Shown: positions 1 to 8,331 of the stretch, one piece after another
Layout: every line of letters begins with the position of its first letter
Numbering within the stretch: the first letter of the stretch is position 1
Origin: Streptomyces sp. ATexAB-D23
GTDB taxonomy: Bacteria > Actinomycetota > Actinomycetes > Streptomycetales > Streptomycetaceae
Length of the DNA stretch: 64,000 nt
Reading direction: 5' to 3'
NCBI RefSeq assembly: GCF_000373645.1
Contig: NZ_KB892002.1
Coordinates: 124,001-188,000 of the forward strand
Made by a program: the position numbers and the translations under genes
Notes under the pieces: model-generated
What the model saw: only the letters and a program-made list of their open reading frames with translations
Database searches by the model: none
Told to the model about the DNA's origin: nothing

Positions 1-349
1 CCACGAGCTGCACCGCGCTGATGACCCGCATGAGCACCCAGAGGGTCCCCGCCAGCACGAGGAGCCGCCAGCCGGCCTCGGCCGCGACCCGCATCCCCCA
101 GGGGATCGCCGCGACCGGATCGGGCCGCGCGGCGACGGAGGGCGCGTACGTGGGCGGGGCCGGCACCTGGTCGACGGCGGGGTCGTCCTTGGCGGCGGGC
201 TTCCCCGGTGCGGTGTCCTCCGTCGCGGGCGGGTCCGCGAGCAGAGGGTCGTCCTCGGCCTCCGACTCGGCCCGCCGTTCGTCAAGGCGCTCGCCCAGTC
301 TGGTCAGTTCGGCGCCCAGTGTTCCGAGCCACCCCGGCAGTTTCGACAT
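1..349 (-). CDS. AI-2E family transporter, N-terminal part (cut by window edge)
   Basis: Only the first 116 residues are inside the window. They start at an ATG at 347-349 with a GAGGAACC ribosome site just upstream. A charged, proline-rich cytoplasmic lead (MSKLPGWLGTLGAELTRLG...) is followed by the conserved stretch PDPVAAIPWGMRVAAEAGW and the start of a first membrane helix (LLVLAGTLWVLMRVISAV). This arrangement is typical of actinomycete AI-2E/PerM-like exporters of about 400 residues with 7-8 helices. The substrate of the Streptomyces members is unknown. The family name rests on the lead sequence alone because the rest lies outside. Confidence 0.75.
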   Translation of the reverse strand, partial: MSKLPGWLGTLGAELTRLGERLDERRAESEAEDDPLLADPPATEDTAPGKPAAKDDPAVDQVPAPPTYAPSVAARPDPVAAIPWGMRVAAEAGWRLLVLAGTLWVLMRVISAVQLV

Positions 350-419
350 AACGGTTCCTCTACCCCCGTCCGCTCTCCCCACCACTCCCCCCGGGAGCGG
401 TCCCGCATGACCGTACACG

Positions 420-458
420 CGCGAAGCCCCCCACCGTAGGACGGAGAGGGGCTTCGCG
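420..458 (-). terminator. Hairpin terminator after the transglycosylase gene
   Basis: Perfect 11-bp stem (cgcgaagcccc at 420-430, ggggcttcgcg at 448-458) with a 17-nt loop, 45 bases past the stop codon of the leftward transglycosylase gene. There is no U tract, as usual in this genus. Confidence 0.7.
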
Positions 459-502
459 AGGTTGAGACCTGAACCTCGGAAGGTTCCGGTGCTCGGAAGG
501 TT

Positions 503-1207
503 CTAGTACGAGTGGTGGACCAGCCAGTAGGACCAGGCACCGCACGGGCTGCCGTAGCGGCCGTTCATGTAGCTGAGGCCCCACTTGATCTGGGTGGCCG
601 GGTTCGTCTGCCAGTCGGCGCCGGCGGACGCCATCTTCGAGCCGGGATAGGCCTGGACGAGGCCATAGGCGCCGGAAGACGGGTTGGTCGCGCGGTAGTT
701 CCAGGTCGACTCGTGGTCCACGATGTTGCTGAAGCACTGGAACTGGTCGGCCGGCACGATCTGGCGTGCGATGGCCTGGATCTCGGCCACCGTGTAGGAG
801 CCCTGCGTGGCGAACGAGGTGGTGGAGCGGACCTCGGAGCGGCTGGCGCGCTCGGCCGCTTCCTTCTTCTCCTGGCGCTCCTTCTCCAGCTTGTCCTCGG
901 CCGCCTGCTTCTTGGACTTGGCGTCCTTGGCGGCCTGGATACGGGCCGATTCCTCCGCGGACTTCTTCGCGGCGGAGTCGGCCGCGGACGCCTGCGCGTC
1001 GGCCTGCTGCGTCAGGGACGCGGTCTGCACCTGGGCCTGCTGGCCCGCGGGAATGTCGGCGAGCAGCGTGGTGTCGGCTGCGGTCGCCTCGAAGTTGTTG
1101 TCGTCGGCAGCAGGGGTGCTGCCCGATGCAACGCCCACGACGGCGCCTACGGTGGTGACCGCGGTGGCAGATGCCACGGCGAACCCCCGGACCGAGATCC
1201 GGCTCAC
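503..1207 (-). CDS. Secreted lytic transglycosylase (SLT-domain cell-wall hydrolase)
   Basis: This 234-residue protein likely cleaves the glycan strand of peptidoglycan outside the cell. Residues 1-30 form a signal peptide (VSRISVRGFAVASATAV...). Residues about 66-125 are an Ala/Glu/Lys-rich coiled coil. Residues about 138-234 form an SLT-like lysozyme fold with the likely catalytic Glu166 in IVDHESTWN, followed by the family motif GAYGLVQAYPGSKM. I chose the GTG at 1205-1207 because GGAAGGA lies 5 bases upstream; an ATG 18 bases earlier has no such site. The gene stands alone with a long leader. Streptomyces SLT proteins of this type act in germination and growth remodelling (family knowledge); the role here is inferred. 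Confidence 0.85.
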   Translation of the reverse strand: MSRISVRGFAVASATAVTTVGAVVGVASGSTPAADDNNFEATAADTTLLADIPAGQQAQVQTASLTQQADAQASAADSAAKKSAEESARIQAAKDAKSKKQAAEDKLEKERQEKKEAAERASRSEVRSTTSFATQGSYTVAEIQAIARQIVPADQFQCFSNIVDHESTWNYRATNPSSGAYGLVQAYPGSKMASAGADWQTNPATQIKWGLSYMNGRYGSPCGAWSYWLVHHSY

Positions 1208-1225
1208 ACGGTGTCCTTCCAGCAT

Positions 1226-1251
1226 CGCCCGCTTAGGTGACCTCGCGGGCG
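1226..1251 (-). promoter_or_regulatory. Hairpin abutting the ribosome binding site of the transglycosylase
   Basis: A stem of cgcccgc (1226-1232) with gcgggcg (1245-1251) and an 11-nt loop. It sits one base upstream of the ATG-CTG-GAAGGA segment that holds the ribosome site, so it is placed to influence translation initiation or to act as an attenuator stem. Confidence 0.4.
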
Positions 1252-1481
1252 CAATCGTGCCCCTGACACTGGCCTCCCTACTGCTTGGGTCACGGGAGGC
1301 ACGGGCCCGGTGGGCGACTCCCCGGAGGGAACGCCGCGTGGTACTCGCGGGCGGCATACGGACGGCGGTTGTTGAGTTGTCTGGTGTGTGGCACCTCTGG
1401 AGGTGCCGGTGTGCCGTATGCGGGGCCTGACGGAAGCAAGACTCTGCCGGAACGGGACGCCGGGAAGCAATTCTCTGTTGC

Positions 1482-1497
1482 GTGTGAAAGCTCACAC
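1482..1497. promoter_or_regulatory. Perfect palindrome, candidate operator
   Basis: GTGTGA-AAGC-TCACAC, 6-bp arms and 4-nt centre, in the promoter region of the transglycosylase gene. It resembles a Crp site (TGTGA...TCACA), but the spacing between arms is two bases shorter than the canonical 6, so Crp binding is uncertain. Confidence 0.35.
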
Positions 1498-1539
1498 CTC
1501 GTTTGGAGCACCCGAATTTCGGAAAAGGCGCCGCAACGC

Positions 1540-1580
1540 GATGCCGCCCGGCTAGGCTCCTTGGCCCGCCGGGCGGCATC
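1540..1580 (-). terminator. Terminator downstream of the PhoH gene
   Basis: Perfect 12-bp stem (gatgccgcccgg 1540-1551 with ccgggcggcatc 1569-1580) lying 17 bases beyond the stop codon of the leftward phoH gene. Confidence 0.7.
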
Positions 1581-1597
1581 AAAAGCCCCAACCGGTA

Positions 1598-2920
1598 TCA
1601 GATCTGACCTTCCTCCAGCATTTCGGTCACCAGGGCGGCGATACGGGAACGCTCGGAACGCGTGAGCGTCACGTGCGCGAAGAGCGGGTGGCCCTTCAGC
1701 TTCTCGACCACGGCGACCACGCCGTCGTACCGGCCGACCCTGAGGTTGTCCCGCTGCGCCACGTCATGCGTGAGCACGACGCGCGAATTCGTGCCGATCC
1801 GGGACAACACGGTCAGCAGGACGTTCCGTTCGAGCGACTGGGCCTCGTCGACGATCACGAAGGCGTCGTGCAGGGACCGGCCCCGGATGTGGGTGAGCGG
1901 CAGGATCTCCAGCATGCCGCGCCCCAGCACCTCTTCGATCACCTCGCGTCCGGAGACGGCCGAGAGGGTGTCGAAGACGGCCTGCGCCCAGGGGCTCATC
2001 TTCTCGGCCTCGCTGCCGGGGAGATAGCCGAGCTCCTGGCCACCGACCGCGTACAGCGGGCGGAAGACCATCACCTTCTTGTGCTGCCCGCGCTCCAGCA
2101 CCGCTTCGAGGCCGGCGCAGAGCGCGAGGGCCGACTTGCCGGTGCCGGCCCGGCCGCCCAGCGACACGATCCCGACCTCCTGGTCCAGCAGGAGATCGAG
2201 GGCGATGCGCTGCTCGGCGCTGCGGCCGTGGATGCCGAACGCCTCCCGGTCGCCGCGCACGAGGCGCACCTGCCCGTCGGGCGTCACCCGGCCGAGCGCC
2301 TTGCCCCGCTCGGACTGGAGGACCAGACCGGTGTGCACGGGCAGATCGGCGGCCTCGGGGACGTACAGCGTCTCCTCGGCGAAGAGCAGGTCCACCTGGT
2401 CGGCGGCGAGGGGCAGTTCCGCCATGCCCGTCCAGCCGGAGTCGGTGATCGCGAGTTCGGCGCGGTACTCCTCGGCGAGGAGGCCGACCGAGGACGCCTT
2501 GATGCGCAGCGGAAGGTCCTTGGAGACGACCGTGACGTCGTACCCCTCGGCCTGGAGGTTGCGCGCGACCGCGAGGATCCGTGAGTCGTTGTCCCCCAAC
2601 CGGTAGCCGGCGGGCAGGACGCCGGGATCGGAGTGGTTGAGTTCGACACGGAGCGTCCCGCCCAGGTCCCCGAGGGGGATCGGGGCGTCCAGCCGGCCGT
2701 AGCGGACCCGGAGGTCGTCCAGCAGGCGCAGGGCCTGGCGGGCGAAGTAGCCGAGCTCCGGATGGTGCCGTTTGGCCTCCAGTTCCGTGACCACCACGAC
2801 CGGGAGCACGACTTCGTGCTCGTCGAAGCGGGCCATGGCGTTCGGATCGGCCAGCAGGACGCTGGTGTCGAGAACATAGGTGCGCCTGTCGGGCATGCGG
2901 CGCTTTGTGCTGGTCACCAC
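1598..2920 (-). CDS. PIN domain-PhoH ATPase (PhoH2-type RNase/helicase)
   Basis: A 440-residue protein. An N-terminal PIN RNase domain (about 14-145) carries the expected acidic residues Asp18 (LDTSVLL), Glu47 and Asp110/Asp112 (LGDNDSRI). A C-terminal PhoH NTPase domain (about 230-440) carries Walker [10 protein letters not shown] (255-263), Walker B FVIVDEAQ and arginine-finger-like TRSERSRI. Mycobacterial PhoH2 proteins of this layout are RNA helicase/RNases and are often linked to toxin-antitoxin genes; no antitoxin gene is next to this one. I took the GTG at 2918-2920 with GAGGGGG 11 bases upstream. An ATG at codon 9 is the alternative start. Confidence 0.9.
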   Translation of the reverse strand: MVTSTKRRMPDRRTYVLDTSVLLADPNAMARFDEHEVVLPVVVVTELEAKRHHPELGYFARQALRLLDDLRVRYGRLDAPIPLGDLGGTLRVELNHSDPGVLPAGYRLGDNDSRILAVARNLQAEGYDVTVVSKDLPLRIKASSVGLLAEEYRAELAITDSGWTGMAELPLAADQVDLLFAEETLYVPEAADLPVHTGLVLQSERGKALGRVTPDGQVRLVRGDREAFGIHGRSAEQRIALDLLLDQEVGIVSLGGRAGTGKSALALCAGLEAVLERGQHKKVMVFRPLYAVGGQELGYLPGSEAEKMSPWAQAVFDTLSAVSGREVIEEVLGRGMLEILPLTHIRGRSLHDAFVIVDEAQSLERNVLLTVLSRIGTNSRVVLTHDVAQRDNLRVGRYDGVVAVVEKLKGHPLFAHVTLTRSERSRIAALVTEMLEEGQI

Positions 2921-3235
2921 GGAAGGACGTACCCCCTCGGACGAGGTTGGGGTGCGACGGCGTCGCGGAGCATCCCAATGGGAGAGGACGGACCGGGCTC
3001 CGGCCGCCTTGCGCGGGCCGAGCGCCGGCCCTCCACGTCAGCCGCACTGTGTGTACGGTCCCTCGTGTGCAAAGGGCCTCCCGGGCGAGCGGACTCGACG
3101 CCGCTCACTTGGACACGGCGTCCGCCTGGTTGATGACCGGACGCCGACCTGTCAGGGATATGCCCTCGAACACGCCCGGCCATGCCGACCGGCCCCACTT
3201 CCGGGGGAAGGCCGCGCGGGTGGCGCGGTGGTGGC
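2921..3235. other. Intergenic region without a recognisable gene
   Basis: The 315 bases between the isoprenyl transferase stop and the PhoH start should hold the phoH promoter. I see no convincing open frame with Streptomyces codon use, no clear strong hairpin after the transferase gene, and no recognisable operator. Confidence 0.6.
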
Positions 3236-3997
3236 TCAGCCGCCGTAGCGGCGGTGGCGGGCGGCGTAGTCGCGCAGGGCCCGCAGGAAGTCGACCCGGC
3301 GGAAGGCCGGCCAGAAGACCTCGCAGAAGTAGTACTCCGAATGCGCGCTCTGCCAGAGCATGAACCCGGAGAGCCGCTGCTCACCGCTGGTGCGGATCAC
3401 GAGGTCCGGGTCGGGCTGGCCGCGCGTGTAGAGGTGCTCGGAGATCAGGTCGGTGGAGACGATCTCGGCCAGGTCCTCGAAGGAGGTGCCCTTCGCGGAG
3501 TGCTCCAGGAGCAGCGAGCGCACCGCGTCGGCGATCTCCTGGCGGCCCCCGTAGCCCACAGCGACGTTGACCAGTATCCCGTCGACGCCGATCGTGGCCT
3601 GCTCGGCCTCCTTGAGGACCGTCTGGGTGTGGGAGGGCAGCAGATCGAGCGTGCCGACGTGGTGGACGCGCCAGCGGCCGTCCGCGACGAGGTCGCGCAC
3701 GGTGTTCTCGATGATGCCGAGCAGGGGCGTCAGCTCGGACTCGGGGCGGTCGAAGTTGTCCGTGGACAGCATCCAGAGGGTGACGACCTCGACGTCGGTC
3801 TCGCTGCACCAGCCGAGGAGTTCCTTGATCTTGTCGGCCCCGGCCTGGTGCCCCTCGGCCGCGGTGCCGCCGGACGCCTTGGCCCAGCGCCGGTTGCCGT
3901 CGAGGATGACACCGATGTGCTTGGGCACCTGGGCGTGATCGAGGCGGGCCTCCACCCGGCGCGCGTAGAGCCCGTACACCAGGTCGCGCAAGTTCAC
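3236..3997 (-). CDS. uppS: Isoprenyl transferase (cis-prenyltransferase)
   Basis: A 253-residue cis-prenyltransferase that condenses isopentenyl diphosphate units, supplying polyprenyl diphosphate carriers for cell-wall synthesis. The catalytic motif HIGVILDGNRRWAK includes Asp33. The C-terminal substrate-binding motif RTSGEQRLSGFMLWQ and the acidic-aromatic segment SEYYFCEVFWPAF are present. The start is the GTG at 3995-3997, preceded by GAGAGGTGG; a longer upstream frame lacks conserved sequence. The neighbouring phoH gene recalls mycobacterial phoH2/Rv1086-type isoprenyl synthase neighbourhoods, so this may be the short-chain homologue rather than the essential undecaprenyl synthase. The symbol is a family-level name. 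Confidence 0.85.
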   Translation of the reverse strand: MNLRDLVYGLYARRVEARLDHAQVPKHIGVILDGNRRWAKASGGTAAEGHQAGADKIKELLGWCSETDVEVVTLWMLSTDNFDRPESELTPLLGIIENTVRDLVADGRWRVHHVGTLDLLPSHTQTVLKEAEQATIGVDGILVNVAVGYGGRQEIADAVRSLLLEHSAKGTSFEDLAEIVSTDLISEHLYTRGQPDPDLVIRTSGEQRLSGFMLWQSAHSEYYFCEVFWPAFRRVDFLRALRDYAARHRRYGG

Positions 3998-4199
3998 TGA
4001 GTCCACCTCTCGGTTCCGTGCGGGCCCGCCGGCCCCTTCACCCGGGGTCCGGGGTCGTCCCCTGGGGATCGGATCGCCGCACTGGAAAGGAGCATCGCTC
4101 CGCCGTGTCATGGCAGTCCCGTCAGGGCCACCACATTACTGCGCAGCCGCCGCACCGGCCCAACCCGGCCTGTCACAAGTCCGTGATAAGCAGAGAATC

Positions 4200-5240
4200 A
4201 TGACTGATTCCCCTTCCTCCTACCGGGCCGCCGGATCGCGCTACGACTCCATGGAGTACCGGCGCAGCGGACGCAGCGGCCTGAAGCTCCCGGCCGTCTC
4301 GCTCGGTCTCTGGCACAACTTCGGCGACGACCGGTCGCTCGGCTCGCAGCGGGCCATTCTGCGCCGCGCCTTCGACCTCGGTGTGACCCATTTCGACCTG
4401 GCCAACAACTACGGCCCGCCGCCCGGCTCCGCCGAGCTGAACTTCGGCAGGCTCTTCCGGCAGGACTTCGCGCCGTACCGGGACGAGCTGCTGATCTCCA
4501 CCAAGGCGGGATACGAGATGCACCCCGGCCCGTACGGGGAGTGGGGCTCGCGCAAGTACCTGCTGTCGTCGCTGGACGCCTCGCTGAAGCGGATGGGCCT
4601 GGACTACGTCGACATCTTCTACTCGCACCGCTTCGATCCGGACACTCCGCTGGAGGAGACGATGGGGGCGCTGGCCTCCGCCGTGCGCCAGGGCAAGGCG
4701 CTGTACGTGGGGGTGTCCTCGTACAACTCGGCGCAGACCGCCGAGGCGGCGCGGCTGCTGCGGGAGATGGGGGTGCCGGCCCTGATCCACCAGCCGTCCT
4801 ACTCGATGATCAACCGCTGGACCGAGGACGACGGGCTGCTGGACACGCTGGAGGCGGCCGGTATGGGCTGCATCTCCTTCGTGCCGCTGGCCCAGGGGCT
4901 GCTGACCGGGAAGTACCTGAACGGCGTACCGGAGGGCTCGCGGGCCACGCAGGGCAAGTCGCTCGACCCGGGGCTGCTGTCGCGGGAGGTGGTGCGCCGG
5001 CTGAACGGGCTGAACGACATCGCGCGCCGCCGGGGCCAGTCGCTCGCCCAGCTGGCTCTGAAGTGGGTGCTGCGCGACAGCCGTATGACGTCGGCCCTGA
5101 TCGGCGCGTCACGGGTGGAGCAGCTGGAGGAGAACGTCGCCGCGCTCGCGGGTCCCGGGCTGTCGGCCGAGGAGCTGAAGGAGATCGACACCTTCGCCGT
5201 GGACACCGAGGGCACCAACATCTGGGCCGGACGGGGCTGA
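4200..5240 (+). CDS. Aldo/keto reductase (YghZ/GPR type)
   Basis: A 346-residue NADPH-dependent aldo/keto reductase. In order: the N-terminal strand MEYRRSGRSGLKLPAVSLGLW, the catalytic set Asp66 and Tyr71 (FDLANNYGP), Lys102 (LISTKAGYEM) and His143 (DIFYSHRFDP), and the C-terminal nucleotide loop ALIGASRVEQLEEN. The sequence is closest in style to the E. coli YghZ group, which reduces glyceraldehyde-3-phosphate and methylglyoxal. The gene is divergent from the isoprenyl transferase and alone in its unit. The ATG at 4200 has only a weak AGAGAA site; an in-frame ATG at codon 18 is possible. Confidence 0.9.
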   Translation: MTDSPSSYRAAGSRYDSMEYRRSGRSGLKLPAVSLGLWHNFGDDRSLGSQRAILRRAFDLGVTHFDLANNYGPPPGSAELNFGRLFRQDFAPYRDELLISTKAGYEMHPGPYGEWGSRKYLLSSLDASLKRMGLDYVDIFYSHRFDPDTPLEETMGALASAVRQGKALYVGVSSYNSAQTAEAARLLREMGVPALIHQPSYSMINRWTEDDGLLDTLEAAGMGCISFVPLAQGLLTGKYLNGVPEGSRATQGKSLDPGLLSREVVRRLNGLNDIARRRGQSLAQLALKWVLRDSRMTSALIGASRVEQLEENVAALAGPGLSAEELKEIDTFAVDTEGTNIWAGRG

Positions 5241-5243
5241 GGA

Positions 5244-5275
5244 CCCGGCCCGCGCGGTCTCCGGCGCGGGCCGGG
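5244..5275 (+). terminator. Terminator of the aldo/keto reductase gene
   Basis: Perfect 12-bp G+C stem (cccggcccgcgc 5244-5255, gcgcgggccggg 5264-5275) starting 3 bases after the stop codon. Confidence 0.8.
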
Positions 5276-5292
5276 ACACGGGCACAAAAAAC

Positions 5293-5326
5293 GGGCCGGT
5301 CCGTGGGGGGGGTTACGGACCGGCCC
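5293..5326 (+). terminator. Second hairpin in tandem terminator
   Basis: Perfect 12-bp stem (gggccggtccgt 5293-5304, acggaccggccc 5315-5326) with a G-rich loop, following the first hairpin and a run of A. Tandem hairpins probably give efficient termination. Confidence 0.7.
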
Positions 5327-5517
5327 GAGGGGGGGGTTCCACCATAACCCTTCGTAAGTGATGTTGGGTGCCGCGGCGCGAAATAATTACTCTCCGAGAG
5401 TGGGGAGCTCCGCTCCGGGCACGGGATCGGGGCCCGCGCACGCCCTGGACCTGCATGGACGCCCCGGGGCGCCGGTCAGCCAATGAAAACGTCCACAGGA
5501 TGTCCACATTCCGTGTC

Positions 5518-6069
5518 TCAGTGGCCGCCCCGCGGCTTCACGCAGCCGGTGCCTTCCATGTAGCGGCCATGTGCTTCGGCGTTGACGAGGCCGTTGACCG
5601 CGCCGTCCAGCGAGCCCTTCACGCACAGGGTGCCGAGGGACAGGATGAACGAGGTGCGGTGCGGTCCGAAGGAGCCGGTGGCGATCGTCCCGTCGGCGTA
5701 TCCGAGCCCGGTGAGCGCCCGGCGGACGCTGGTCTCGGTCGACTCGCGTCCCTCCGCGAGCCCGGCGAGCCCCTGCTTCACCTTCGCCACCTCGGCCTCG
5801 CCCTTGGCCCGGTCCGCGTCCGACAGGTCGAGGGTGGACTGGAAGGCGTGGTTCTCGGCGTAGTGCGGGGCGCCGTCGCCGGGGCCCTGCTCGTCGTACG
5901 GGCTCGCGTAGGGGCTCGCGGACGGGCTCGCGGCGATGGGTGACGGGCTGTCCGGGGCCGAGGCGGCCGGGCCGCCGGCGTGCTCCGTGCCGCAGCCCGC
6001 GAGGGCCGCGGCCAGCAGGAGGGCGGTCGCGCCGGTGAGGAGCGGGGAGATACGTCCGACTGGGCTCAT
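5518..6069 (-). CDS. Secreted lipoprotein of unknown function
   Basis: A 183-residue protein beginning at the ATG at 6067-6069. The signal peptide ends in a lipobox (LAAALAGC), so the protein should be lipidated on the outer membrane face. A Pro/Ser/Ala-rich linker with ASPSASPYASPY follows, then a compact domain of about 120 residues with two cysteines (LCVKGS and GTGCVKP) that could pair. I do not recognise the domain. It forms a run with two other leftward genes but with its own spacing. Function unknown. Confidence 0.75.
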   Translation of the reverse strand: MSPVGRISPLLTGATALLLAAALAGCGTEHAGGPAASAPDSPSPIAASPSASPYASPYDEQGPGDGAPHYAENHAFQSTLDLSDADRAKGEAEVAKVKQGLAGLAEGRESTETSVRRALTGLGYADGTIATGSFGPHRTSFILSLGTLCVKGSLDGAVNGLVNAEAHGRYMEGTGCVKPRGGH

Positions 6070-6133
6070 GGGCACGAGTATGGGACACCGACGTGCCTGC
6101 CCGGGGCGGGAGTTGGGGGGGGCGTGCCCACCG

Positions 6134-6592
6134 TCAGGTCGTGGCCGCGGCGCCCCGGTGTCCCCGGGTGAAGCGGATGCCCACGGTGTCGCCGCCGATG
6201 ACCACGAAGCGGCCGCCCTGACAGCGGATGACCGCCTCATGGACCTCGCCCCGCTCGTCCCGGCGTTCGTCGGTGCTCAGCACGGTCCAGCCTCCGTCGG
6301 GGGGCTGGGGCAGGGCTGCCAGGGCGGCGTACTCCCACTGGGCGGCGGGGACGCACCAGTCGGGCAGGTGCGGCCAGGTGCCGGCGCCGACGTGCAGGGT
6401 GCCGTCGGACGCGCAGGTCAGGAGCACCGACTGGCCGTCGTCCAGGAGGAAAGCGACGGCCTCCGGCTCGCCCATGCGCCCCTCCGGGCGGTAGAAGATG
6501 CCGAGCACGCCGACGATCCTGGCCCCCCTGAGCCACTCGGCGTTGCCCTGGCGCGGGCCGCGTGTGGCGTCCCTGTCGTTGCCGGCGTCCAT
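6134..6592 (-). CDS. Conserved hypothetical protein
   Basis: A 152-residue soluble protein without signal peptide or membrane segment. It begins MDAGNDRDATRGPRQGNAEW with GGAAGGAGC upstream of its ATG. It is rich in beta-strand-like stretches and Trp (GTWPHLPDWCVPAAQWEY). I recognise no catalytic motif. It lies 64 bases upstream of the lipoprotein gene in the same direction and may share its transcript. Confidence 0.65.
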   Translation of the reverse strand: MDAGNDRDATRGPRQGNAEWLRGARIVGVLGIFYRPEGRMGEPEAVAFLLDDGQSVLLTCASDGTLHVGAGTWPHLPDWCVPAAQWEYAALAALPQPPDGGWTVLSTDERRDERGEVHEAVIRCQGGRFVVIGGDTVGIRFTRGHRGAAATT

Positions 6593-6658
6593 GGCCTGCT
6601 CCTTCCCCGAGCGCTCAGCGAACAGAGTGCCATCCTTCGGGCCCCGAGGGCGTTGGTC

Positions 6659-7462
6659 TCACGCCGGTTTTCGGGCCTCGATCAGGAAGCGGGTGGTGTG
6701 GGCGACGAACGGGCCACCGGTCTCCAGCTCGTGGTGCAGCTCGGCGAGCCGGGGCCGGTACCGCTCGACGGTGAAGCCGGGCACCATCCAGATCACCTTG
6801 CGCAGGAAGTAGACGACGGCGCCGATGTCGGAGAACTCGGTGCGCAGCCGCTCGGCCCGCAGGTCGACCACGTCGAGCCCGGCCGCCTCGGCGTCGGCGC
6901 GCGCCCGCTGCGGGTCGCGGGCGCCGCGCACCTCGGGAGGCTGCGGTCCGAGGAAGTACTCGACCAGCTCGAAGACGCTGGCGGGGCCCACCTGTTGGGA
7001 GAGGTACGTGCCACCGGGGGCCAGCACCCGGGCGATCTCCTGCCACCAGGTGGTCACCGGATGGCGGCTGACCACCAGGTCGAAGGCGGCGTCACCGAAG
7101 GGCAGCGGTGGCTCGTCGTCGTCCGCGACGACCACGGCGCCGCGCGGGTGCAACAGGGCTGTGGCGCGGGCGATGTTCGGCGGCCAGGACTCGGTGGCGA
7201 CGGTCGGCACGGGCAGCTTCGGCACGGCGGCGAGCACCTCGCCGCCACCCGTCTGGATGTCGAGCGCGGCCCGCGCCCGGCCCATCCGCTCCCCCATCAG
7301 CCGGGCGTACCCCCAGGAGGGGCGCTCCTCGGTGGCCCGGCCGTCCAGCCAGGAGAAGTCCCAGCCGGCCACGGAGACGGCGTCCGCCTCGGCGACGAGG
7401 GCGTCGAACCGGGCGGCTTCGCCGGGCTCGGGTGGTGTGCGGTCCTCGGGTGCGGCGGGCAT
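6659..7462 (-). CDS. Class I SAM-dependent methyltransferase
   Basis: A 267-residue methyltransferase. The SAM-binding loop is ALDIQTGGGE (about 67-75), the acidic ribose-binding turn VVVADDDEPP lies about 40 residues later, and motif IV/post-IV is FDLVVSRHPV with LAPGGTYLSQQVG. The C-terminal part (VIWMVPGFTVERYRPRL) is typical of Streptomyces stand-alone methyltransferases whose substrate is unknown. The start is the ATG at 7460-7462. The gene precedes the hypothetical gene by 66 bases and may be co-transcribed with it. Confidence 0.85.
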   Translation of the reverse strand: MPAAPEDRTPPEPGEAARFDALVAEADAVSVAGWDFSWLDGRATEERPSWGYARLMGERMGRARAALDIQTGGGEVLAAVPKLPVPTVATESWPPNIARATALLHPRGAVVVADDDEPPLPFGDAAFDLVVSRHPVTTWWQEIARVLAPGGTYLSQQVGPASVFELVEYFLGPQPPEVRGARDPQRARADAEAAGLDVVDLRAERLRTEFSDIGAVVYFLRKVIWMVPGFTVERYRPRLAELHHELETGGPFVAHTTRFLIEARKPA

Positions 7463-7532
7463 GCGGCCATGGTCGCAGGGGGCGGCGAAGGAGCGCGACC
7501 GTTTTACCGCCGCGCGGCGGGGGCCGAATGGC

Positions 7533-7575
7533 GACGGCGCCACGGGCACCGCTCGCGCGGGTCCGTGGCGCCGTC
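7533..7575 (-). terminator. Terminator downstream of the HPP-family gene
   Basis: Perfect 13-bp stem (gacggcgccacgg 7533-7545, ccgtggcgccgtc 7563-7575), 93 bases after the leftward HPP gene stop and before the methyltransferase start. Confidence 0.65.
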
Positions 7576-7667
7576 GGCGCTCCCAGGGCGTGTCGCGGAG
7601 TCCCGTCGTACACCCGCGGGGCGTCGCGCGCCGGACGGGACTTCGCGGACACGGCCCGGGGGCCGGG

Positions 7668-8198
7668 TCACCACCAGAAGACGGGGTACGGCTGCTTGTT
7701 GACCCGGTTGCCGACGAGGCCGACCAGCACCAGGATCACCGTGGCCGCGGCGAGCAGGGCGAGGAACGGGACGACCGAGGGGCCGGTGGCGGCCACGATC
7801 ACGGCCGTCGCGGCGGCCGGTGAGTGGGCGACGCGCAGCAGCATCATGGCGCCGAGCGCGAGTCCGCCCGCGATGCCCGAGGCCCAGACGCCCTGTCCCA
7901 GGGCGGCGAGGACGACGAACCCGGTGACCGCGGAGACGAGTTGACCGCCGATCACGCTGCGGGGCTGCCCGAGGGGCGTCTGGCTGGCACCCGCGATGAG
8001 CGCCATGCTCGCCGCGAGCGGCGGGATGAGGAGTACCTGGTCCGTCCATTCGCCGATGGCCACCAGGAGGGTCAGTGCGATCACGCTGCTCGCGGTGGCG
8101 ACCAGCATCGTCAGCGGCTTGGGCCGGGGTGGCGCCTGGGTCGCGTGCCACGGACGCGTGGGGGCGGGGACCTCGGCCACGGGCCTGGTCTGCGTCAT
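7668..8198 (-). CDS. HPP-family integral membrane protein
   Basis: A 176-residue membrane protein with about five hydrophobic helices. The family segment PPLAASMALIAGASQTPLGQ is here, with the signature region AHSPAAATAVIVA where HPP proteins carry a His-Pro-Pro or similar motif (here HSP). Some HPP proteins carry nitrite or other anions across membranes; the role in actinomycetes is not established. It is separated from the upstream ligase gene by a strong terminator, and its promoter region holds an inverted repeat shared with the divergent promoter at the other end of the mutase cluster, so it may be co-regulated with that cluster. Confidence 0.8.
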   Translation of the reverse strand: MTQTRPVAEVPAPTRPWHATQAPPRPKPLTMLVATASSVIALTLLVAIGEWTDQVLLIPPLAASMALIAGASQTPLGQPRSVIGGQLVSAVTGFVVLAALGQGVWASGIAGGLALGAMMLLRVAHSPAAATAVIVAATGPSVVPFLALLAAATVILVLVGLVGNRVNKQPYPVFWW

Positions 8199-8242
8199 TG
8201 TGTCGGATTCCTCTCAACTCACGAGTGATGCACATCCGCCGC

Positions 8243-8262
8243 CTAATGGCTTCCCCATTAGC
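8243..8262. promoter_or_regulatory. Inverted repeat CTAATGG-CTTC-CCATTAG, candidate operator
   Basis: Perfect 7-bp arms with a 4-nt centre, 45 bases upstream of the HPP gene start. Over 20 bases it matches 16 positions with the repeat at 14410-14429, including CTAATGGCTT and TTAGC at the same spacing. No other copy was noticed in the window. Confidence 0.5.
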
Positions 8263-8280
8263 GCTGACGGTATGAATGTA

Positions 8281-8314
8281 CCCGCAACCGGCCGGCTGCG
8301 CGGCCGGTTGCGGG
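8281..8314 (-). terminator. Strong terminator at the end of the ligase/mutase operon
   Basis: Perfect 14-bp stem (cccgcaaccggccg 8281-8294, cggccggttgcggg 8301-8314), 6-nt loop, 17 bases past the stop codon of the leftward ligase gene. Confidence 0.85.
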
Positions 8315-8331
8315 ACTACGACCGGAATGAC

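Larger units (their letters stand above)
1208..1597 (-). promoter_or_regulatory. Long structured leader/promoter region of the transglycosylase gene
   Basis: These 390 bases hold no gene. Reading leftward toward the gene they contain the phoH terminator, a palindrome GTGTGA-AAGC-TCACAC (1482-1497), a perfect 7-bp hairpin GGCACCT-CCAG-AGGTGCC (1390-1407), and a 7-bp hairpin CGCCCGC/GCGGGCG (1226-1251) that ends immediately before the ribosome site. The density of hairpins suggests a regulated 5' leader, as known for Streptomyces SLT and Rpf genes. I could not fit it to the c-di-AMP riboswitch consensus. Confidence 0.45.

Noticed and set aside
1482..1497. Canonical Crp site
   Set aside because: Arms match TGTGA/TCACA but spacing is 4 rather than 6 bases, so I list it only as a generic palindrome.
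1208..1597. c-di-AMP (ydaO) riboswitch upstream of the SLT gene
   Set aside because: Expected from known Streptomyces SLT leaders, but the GGGGTGAAT-type core and paired segments could not be found by eye. A covariance search would decide.
1598..2920. Toxin-antitoxin module around the PIN-PhoH gene
   Set aside because: No small antitoxin gene precedes it; the upstream 315 bases have no credible frame.
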